Shown: positions 57,129 through 64,000 of the stretch, piece after piece
Numbering within the stretch: the stretch's first letter is position 1
How the letters are laid out: every line of letters begins with the position of its first letter
Source: Otatea glauca
Taxonomy: Eukaryota; Streptophyta; Magnoliopsida; Poales; Poaceae
DNA length: 64,000 nt
Assembly: GCA_036346275.1 (NCBI GenBank)
Contig: CM070726.1
Coordinates: forward strand, 26,571,410 to 26,635,409
Reading direction: 5' to 3'
Program-made: the position numbers and the translations under genes
Notes under the pieces: model-generated
Told to the model about the DNA's origin: nothing
Seen by the model: only the letters and a program-made list of their open reading frames with translations
Database searches by the model: none

Positions 57129-58023
57129 TAAAATGGAACGTTGTGAGCCCCTAGAAGCTTATTCTCGAACCGATCACGTCTGTGCTGTCTTCTAACGCCG
57201 GCATGGCTCGCCGCCATTAGAGCTACCACTCGAGCTCGGTGGTAGCTCCATTTCGATCAGCTCTGAACCACAAAAACCACTCCCACAGTGACCTGTAGAA
57301 GCTCACCCCGCCGCACATCCGCTGCCTCCGCCATAGATCGTCGCCAAAGGGCGCCCTAGCGGCGGCCCTATTTTCTCTCACCGTGCCTCTCGGCAACTCC
57401 TCTCACTGACCAAGCGGGTCCACTGGTCAGTTGACCAGATTTAAAAAAATCATGCGAAAAAAATGAAAAGTCATTTTTAGTATATTGAAAGAGTATTTTA
57501 AATTTTCTGTGGATTTTCTTAACCAAGCCACTTAAACTAATTATAACTTTTGCATTTGTGATCCAAATAAAATGAAACAAAATTATAAATTCATCTAAAA
57601 CCAAGTATTTTCAGAATATGCAAAAATATTTTGAAAAATGGCTCTGGATAAATTTGAATTTTAAATTTAAAGAGAAGGCATAAGAATGGGCTACATATGA
57701 AAATTTTGCAAATGAACTTATATCTTGATGAAACCAATTTTGTTGCAATCCTCATGCTGCTAGAAACCCAAATATGTCAAAATATTTGAATTTCAACTTA
57801 GTTTGAATCTTTTTCTAAGAAAGGTTAACTTCAAGGTACTTGATGTTCAAACATATATGATTATGCAAAAGAAATCTAAAATAAATAAAAATTTATTTCT
57901 ATATGTTAAATTGGCAGTAAGATACCTGCATATGCATAAATATTTAAAGGATTAATCTTGATATGAATCTATATCAAGAGTAGACCATATGACCTTAAGT
58001 ATAGAAGATGTGTATACGTGTGT

Positions 58024-58096
<73 letters not shown>

Positions 58097-58448
58097 TATG
58101 GATAATGAGAAAGCCTAAGCATGATTTATAACAACTCTTAAAAGATTTAGCTACTCTCAAGCATAAATATAAACCTAGTACAATATTGCTTTGCATCTGA
58201 ATTCTGTTAAGAAATAATACCTTGTGCTAATACTGTATCAATAACACTACTAATCCAAATAATTTTAGCATCTTGAATTAGAAAATATAAATACAAGAAT
58301 ACATAAGTTTAGCCCCTTGAATTCATAAAATAAATAAGAATAATCTATAAAAATAAGAAGTTGTGTTACCGCTTAACCTAGAAAGTAGTAATAACATAAG
58401 AATAAAGACACTCTAAGAAGTGAGTACATAAAATTATAAGAACCCAAC
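57129..58448 (+). mobile_element. LTR fragment (leader to mid region) of a third family X LTR
   Basis: It starts at 'ggtaaaatggaacg', matching 'ggtgaaatggaacc' at 1110 in the first LTR, and continues through 'acttttgcatttgtgatcca' and AT-rich sequence to 58448. Neither terminus is present. Confidence 0.6.
58032..58094. repeat. (AT)n microsatellite
   Basis: An uninterrupted run of about 31 AT dinucleotides. The minus-strand open frame of alternating Tyr and Ile across it is a repeat artefact. Confidence 0.98.
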
Positions 58449-59333
58449 TGTAACACCCCAATTTTTGTATTTCTAGAATTTAATTTACATTTTATGCTTT
58501 TATGAACTCTCTGGGACTTAATTAAATTTATTTTGTATTTATGTAATTAAGTCTCTTATCATGTTTTATTTGTTCAATGGAAAAGTGTTAATAATATTTT
58601 ATTAGAAATATTTTATTTGAGTTTCAAATGCCTTAAAGTATTTTTTTTTGCAATTTTTCTAGAATTTTTCAAATATTTTTTCTATTTTATTTGGCTTATT
58701 CTATTTTTCTGAATTATTTTTATTCGGAAATGATTTAAAATCAGTTGCATAGTGTTTAATAAACCCACCGGGTCCAAATTTATCTTCCTCGTACGCTGTG
58801 GTGGCCCATTTCGTCGCACACAGCCCAGCCACCGAAACTCTAGGATCTTAGCGGTAGAATAGGGATCGTGTGGCCGTTGTTTCTCCACGTTGTTGCCACG
58901 CTTTGTGCCGTTGATCTGTTTCCACGTGTACGGGTGGGATGGAGCCACGTCGTCTAACCATATCACCGCCAGATTCCACCGCCGCCGCAGTCTCCTCTAC
59001 GTATCTCACAATAGATGCGGACGTCGAGGGCACTATTTAATGTGCGTTGCACGAATTGAAATCTCCACAACCCGTCGCATCTTCTGGCCAATGCGCGCTG
59101 GCCGAGTTGTGCCCTAGCCGCCGTGTTTGCTCGTCGAAGTTTGGCTGCCCTCCGCCGTGCTTCATCGTGTTTTTGCCTCGACCATTGCATCTCCACTGTT
59201 GCTGTCGGTACCCATGCGCTAACCGCATCAAGACGCTTCGAACGAGCCAGGTATTGTCACCGCAGAACCCCTAGAGCGCCGTTGCGCGCATCGTCTTCCC
59301 CATCTCCGGTGAAGATCTCACTGTCGAGCGCCG
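58449..59333 (+). mobile_element. LTR 5' end 'A' (Tekay-like), truncated at 885 bp
   Basis: It starts TGTAACACCCC. Shared blocks with B and C include 'aatattttatttgagtt(t/c)caaatg', 'tctattttatttggc' and 'tttaaaatc' before a GC-rich leader. It ends near 'ctccggtgaagatctc', close to the donor-like site of LTR C. Confidence 0.7.
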
Positions 59334-60335
59334 TGTAACATCCAAAATTTTGCTTTTATTGGATTTAATATGATTTTTCTTTGTTATTGAATTTCTGAGA
59401 TTTTATTTAATTCATTTTGGAATTTTGAATTAAGCCTTTTGTTATCTTTTAATTATTCAGAGAAAAGTATTAATGATCTTTTATTGGAAATATTTTATTT
59501 GAGTTCCAAATGTTCCAAAGTATTTTCTAGAATTTTTCCTGATATTTTTGCTATGTATTTTGGCTTTATTTATTTCTCTTAATTACTTTAATTCGAAATC
59601 ATTTTAAAATCGGGCGAATAGTCTTTGGGCTGAAACCCCTCCAGTCCGGCCCATTTCTTCGCACAGCCAACCCACGCAACCCGCCTTGCCACTAACCCTA
59701 GCCGCATCGCGCCACTACCGTCAGATCTTGATCTAACGGTTGTCTCTTGCCTGCGTCACCGTGCTTTGTGTGCCGTTCGATCGAATCCGCGTGGAAGCTC
59801 TGGATTGCACCATGTCGGCTTCGTTCGAATCCACTGTGCTGTCGTATCCTGTAATCCTCGAAATCCATTTTTGCCCCGTTTCACGCTCGTCGAGGCCCCT
59901 ACTTCATGTGTCGGTGCCACCCCTGTGTCGCGCACGTCGAGACGAACTCGTAGCCCCATCGTGCGTATCCCGAAACACCGCCTGTTGCCCGTGCAAGCTC
60001 TTCGTAGTTGCGCTTTGTGCCGCCACAGTTTTTGCCTCGTTCCGTCGCTGTCGGTCTGCTTCTGCCATCACCCGGGCCACCGGTGGACTGCTCTCATTGA
60101 GCCACGTTGATCTCATCTAGAAGCATCGTCGGAGAAGCTCTCTAGCACCGCGGCCGTTGTCTTCATCTTCATCTCTCGTGAACCCGCTCACACGCCATCG
60201 CGTCGCTGCAAGCTTCATCACGCTTGATTTGGTGAGCACCGCCGGATCTTCTCCATGTGTCGTCCGTCGGGCACAAGGCGCCGCATGTCCGATCGTAGTG
60301 CTAGCCATTCGATCCGGTGTGTAGGGCTAGGAAGT
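59334..60335 (+). mobile_element. LTR 5' end 'B' (Tekay-like), truncated at about 1.0 kb
   Basis: It starts TGTAACATCC and has the same block order as A and C. A GC-rich leader follows from 59640. It stops where LTR C begins. Open frames in the leader lack any domain. Confidence 0.7.
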
Positions 60336-62265
60336 TGTAACACCCTAAATTTTGCTCTAATTGAAATTTTGGAGTATTTTTTATTTTTGTGAATTTTTGG
60401 AAATTTATTGAAATTTATTTGGAATTATTCAAATATAGCCTTTCTTGAAATCAGTTAAATAATGGGAAAATTTTTGTAAAGTTTTATTAAAAATATTTTA
60501 TTTGAGTTCCAAATGTCTCAAAGTATTTTCCAGATTTTTTTTGGAATTTTTCTGATATTTTTACTATTTTATTTGGCAAAAACAACTCGAATTATTTTTA
60601 TTCGAAAAGGATTTAAAATCCCCAGAATAGTGCTTGGGCCAAAATCCTTGGATCGGCCCAGTACTGTGCTCTGGCCCAGCTTGTGTCGCCGGCCCACGCA
60701 GCCCGCCCCGTCGAAACCCTAGCCACCACCGCGCTTCGCCCGTTGGATCGGCATCGTGCGTTTGAGAAGCTGCCGTGTCACTTCATCGCTACCGTTGATC
60801 GCTGCGCGACGCCGGATTTCGCCACGCCGCTTCTTCCTCGCGAGATCGCCGAGCAACGGCCGCCGCATGTCCGCCGTTCGCCGAGGATTACGCTGCCGAG
60901 GCGCTATTTAGCGCGCCGCGCACACCCTGGCCGCGATTTCAAGACGCTTCAGAGCCCTAGCGCACGCCCCGAACGCCTCCGCTTGCTCACAAAAGCTCGC
61001 CGTAGTTGTTCTCTCGCGCGCCGCCGTTTTTTCGCCATTTCTCGCCGCCGGTCCACCTCCGCCGCTGCCAAGGCCACCGAGTAACGCCACCCCGAGATGC
61101 GCCGAACAAGCCGATCTTCACGCCAAGAAGCCTCAGAGCGCCGCGCTGCACGCCGCCTTCTTCCTCTCCGGTGAGATCTACGCACCGCGACATCATCGCC
61201 ACCGAGCCGCCCACCGTCCGATCGCCGCCGAACGCACCAGATTCGTCCACGTTGCCATCCAACAGTATCCTCATCTTCACTCCTCAGCCGTTAGATTTAA
61301 TCAACGGTCTAGATTGCTTCGAGTAGTTTCATGATTAGTTTATTTCAGCCGTTAGATCTAGATCGTAGGGTTTCTATCTAGCCGCGTCACGTAAAGGTCA
61401 CAGCCGTCGGATGCGCGCCGGTCGCCTTGGATCGCGCCGCGTGTCGTGTCAGAGCCGATAGCCTTGGTTCATCTCGGCCTTCCATTTTGCATCAGCGGTG
61501 AGATCGCATCGCGATCGGCCGCCCCGTGTTGACGCGCGACGCGCGGAAACCGAGGAGTCGGGCCGCCGCCTCGCCGACGCCGCCGATTAATCATGGCCGC
61601 TCGATCCGATCCGAGGGCCACGGGTAGCCACGCAAGCGGTCGTGGCGGTGGAGATGAGGCGAAAGGTCGCATGAATCTCGACCGTTCGTTTAAAATCGGA
61701 CGAACGAGATTGAATTAATTTTTGGCTAACTATGTTGCGCCGCGTGTCGCCATAGGATTGGTCCAGCCGTCGCGCTAACGTCAGTGCTTGCGTCCCTTGG
61801 TGCACGAGCACAGTGCCGCCAATCCACGGTGGACCAGAGCCGAACCGTGGACCTAGTCCATAGACCAGAGCGACGTGGCAGCCTCTGGGCGTGCCACATG
61901 TCATGCTGACGTCATCGCTGACGTCATAAATATTTTTATATATAAAATATTTCGGCCAAAATTCTTTCTATGCTGACGTCATCATGACGCGATGCTGACG
62001 TCATAAATACGAATTTTCAGTATAAAAATAATTTGGAAACATCGGATTTCTTAATTTCCGTATTTTCAGATTTTATTCAAACTTCAAATGACTATAACTT
62101 TTGCATTTTAACTCGGATTTGGGTGATTCAAATTTCTAAAAATTCATAAAATTGTGATATATTTAATGGTGAATTTTATTTGAATTTTTGTTGTCATCTA
62201 GTCTTCTATATTAGCTATTTATTGCATATTTTGTTTGTACGCGTAGACGTAAATTTGCCGGAAAG

Positions 62266-62327
62266 CTTCGAGGAAGAATTCGTCGCTCAAGACCAAGCTT
62301 CAGAACATGACCAGCAAATTTTTGAAG
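62266..62327 (+). other. Exon A of the LTR micro-ORF (LTR C)
   Basis: ESFEEEFVAQDQASEHDQQ ends, after IFE, in phase 1 at GAAG followed by GCAAGTAATG, a near-ideal GC-type donor. Unspliced, the frame closes at the TAA inside that donor. Confidence 0.45.
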
Positions 62328-63587
62328 GCAAGTAATGCTTTGATCATTTTGATCCCAGCTTTTAAAATGTAATTTATGCTTTGAAATTATGCATGCTTAT
62401 TTATTTAAAATGAATGTAATTTAAATTGGGATAACGTAGTTAATCAACCCATTCTGTTATGCCACCATGAAATTATTAATTGTATGCCCTAAATCATTGT
62501 CACCCTAAGTTTGATTGTACCGGTTGGATAATAATATGATGCCAACACGGGAGGCTAGACCGTGAGTAGATGCTTAGCCTTGCAACGAGTCATGAATGAT
62601 CTTTCGGAAAATTCCTACAATATTGACTAATGGAATATTGAGTGTATTTTGAAAGTGATGTGATGTTGCCACATGATGAAATTGAAGTATGGAGACCTGT
62701 GTGGTTCCATACCGATGTTGAGTTATTGCTGGCATGTGTTGCACAATAATCAACGGGGTGGGAAATGATTTAGACTGGGGCAAGTGGCAAAAGGCTGTGT
62801 GCCTGGTGGGCCTGTGTGGCATTGGGTTGCTGAGTGTTGTGATTTTGTGTGCCGAATGGGTCAGGTGCCATCTTGTTGAGTGTTGGAAGTCTTGCCTTGG
62901 TCGCTTAAGGACTTCACCTTGCAAGCCTTTGATCCGAGTCACCCGCATAACCACATGTATGATATGGGATGACCTAGTTGATTAGGGTTCGATATCTTTC
63001 CTCCGATAAATCGGGTGTGATGAACATAGGGATGTATCTGCACGGGAGCGCACTGCTACGCTTGGTGCCCATCCAACGGTGATTGGCCCGTCCTATACTT
63101 CGCTCGTGTGAGGGAAGTGATGGTGAAGGCAACACGAGAGGTTCTTTGGTAAAGGTAGAGGTTCCCAAAAGCTTTGTTGCGGGCAATCACCTTTGTGGTG
63201 AGCGGTCAGATCTTGTGGGTAAAGTGTACAACCTCCGCAGAGTGTCAAAACTATTCGAATAGCCGTGTTTCATGTATTGAGCATTGCTCGGGAATTACAG
63301 TCAAGGGGTAGATCTTCATAAACAAAATGTGGAAAGGGTGGCTGTGTGCCAGTGTTAAAAATGAACTGTTAAGGCTGTGTGCCGAGGATCTTCGAAGAAA
63401 AATCATTTAAAGAAATTAGTATTACTTATAACTGTTCCACTGCTAAAAATGCTGTTTGATGCAAAAGAACCATTTAAGCCAATCCTTTGGAATAAGCTTT
63501 CCATATAGTAATAGCGCTGCATTCTGTGCATTACTTGTTGAGTGCCTTGTGTACTCACCCCACCTTGCTTATCAACCCCAACATCAG

Positions 63588-63727
63588 TGGAGGAGTCTAC
63601 ACCAGCGTGGGAGGAGGAGTACATTGAGGATCCGAGCAATTATGGGGCAAGCTCACTCTGTTGCTCGTGGCGTGATGAAGGCTTCCACGATATTTATTTA
63701 TGTTCACTGTTATTTCTTTTACTCTAA
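63588..63727 (+). other. Exon B of the LTR micro-ORF (LTR C, longer)
   Basis: The acceptor 'caacatcag' is followed in phase 1 by VEESTPAWEEEYIEDPSNYG. The frame runs on to a TAA at 63725-63727, longer than in the other families. Confidence 0.45.
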
Positions 63728-63926
63728 GTAATGTGTTCAAGGTAAGTGCATTTTTATGTAAGGAGACCTTAAGGTCGCTCAACTCGGTTTATATAAATGT
63801 TTGCACTATTTATTCTTATATCGCTAATGTCCGTGATGTGCAACCTCAGAAGATCTGTAAAGCTAGCGTGATCCTCGACTAGAATGTAATACACAGAGGG
63901 TCCGGATTTGCGATTCGGGCCCGGCT

Positions 63927-64000
63927 GTAAGTCATCGGTGTTGCCGCTATGCGCCGCGGCCGGGTCATTGCCCACCGCTCGACGGATTGATGTTCCAAAT
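63927..64000. other. Sequence after LTR C
   Basis: There is no clear primer-binding site (no TGGTATC-like motif) directly after the LTR, so C may be a solo or 3' LTR. The window ends here. Confidence 0.4.

Larger units (their letters stand above)
60336..63926 (+). mobile_element. Long LTR 'C' (Tekay-like), about 3.6 kb
   Basis: It starts TGTAACACCC and ends near CAGAGGGTCCGGATTTG...GGGCCCGGCTG, which parallels CAGAGGGTTTCGGATTTG...GGTCCCGACA of the Tekay LTR; the final CA is changed. It has a GC-rich leader (60640-61900), a TATA-like 'gctatttagcg' at 60903, a GTGAGA donor-like site at 61171, exon A to 62327 and exon B at 63588. The bases before (gaagt) and after (taagt) could be a worn duplication. 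Confidence 0.7.

Noticed and set aside
58021..58094. Minus-strand Tyr-Ile repeat protein
   Set aside because: Translation of an (AT)n microsatellite.

Overview
The window is plant nuclear DNA from a grass (Poaceae) and is almost entirely nested transposable elements. The evidence is the families present: Stowaway and Tourist MITEs of the grass type, CACTA transposons with Transposase_24/Ulp1 genes, a Mutator-like element (MULE) carrying plant mobile domain (PMD) coding sequence, and Tekay/Del-type Ty3-gypsy chromoviruses with very long LTRs that begin TGTAACA(T/C/G)CC. I see no convincing host gene, rRNA, tRNA or CRISPR. The setting looks like heavily methylated heterochromatin.

Layout. 1-4287: most of one long LTR (called family X here). 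4288-10053: a degenerate CACTA element with a split Transposase_24 plus Ulp1-protease gene; its left end abuts the LTR. 10054-13290: unassigned DNA with a small hAT MITE (12363-12721, perfect 8-bp TSD). 13291-34052: a MULE with about 80-bp terminal inverted repeats and a 10-bp direct repeat CTCCAAAGTG on both sides, lying inside a Stowaway-like MITE. The MULE carries three minus-strand genes: a MURA transposase, a PMD gene and a GRF-zinc-finger-like gene. The MURA gene is split by a complete Tekay-type retrotransposon (20591-31451, TSD GTTGG, LTRs about 2.87 kb). 34053-41900: MITE remainder, unassigned DNA, PIF/Harbinger remnants, and a non-autonomous CACTA (38404-40348, TSD TAT) that itself holds a Tourist MITE (39386-39616, TSD TAA). 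42120-44110: LTR and MITE fragments. 44216-48713: a second Stowaway-like MITE split by a complex element made of inverted, permuted copies and several tandem repeats. 48796-64000: stacked long LTRs, including one 4.3-kb LTR inside another and three successive LTR 5' ends at 58449, 59334 and 60336.

Two cross-cutting observations stand out. First, long LTRs of at least three divergent families share a two-exon acidic micro-ORF. It is separated by a putative GC-AG intron that keeps the same codon phase (phase 1), and a conserved hairpin lies inside that intron in two of the families. Second, many differences between the two LTRs of the Tekay element, several of its frameshifts, and all four in-frame stops of the PMD gene (TAG; the family has CAG in at least two cases) fall at CAG/CTG/CCG sites. 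This points to CHG methylation acting through base-calling error or deamination, so much of the apparent decay here may not be real. All boundaries were read by eye; no alignment or database search was run.
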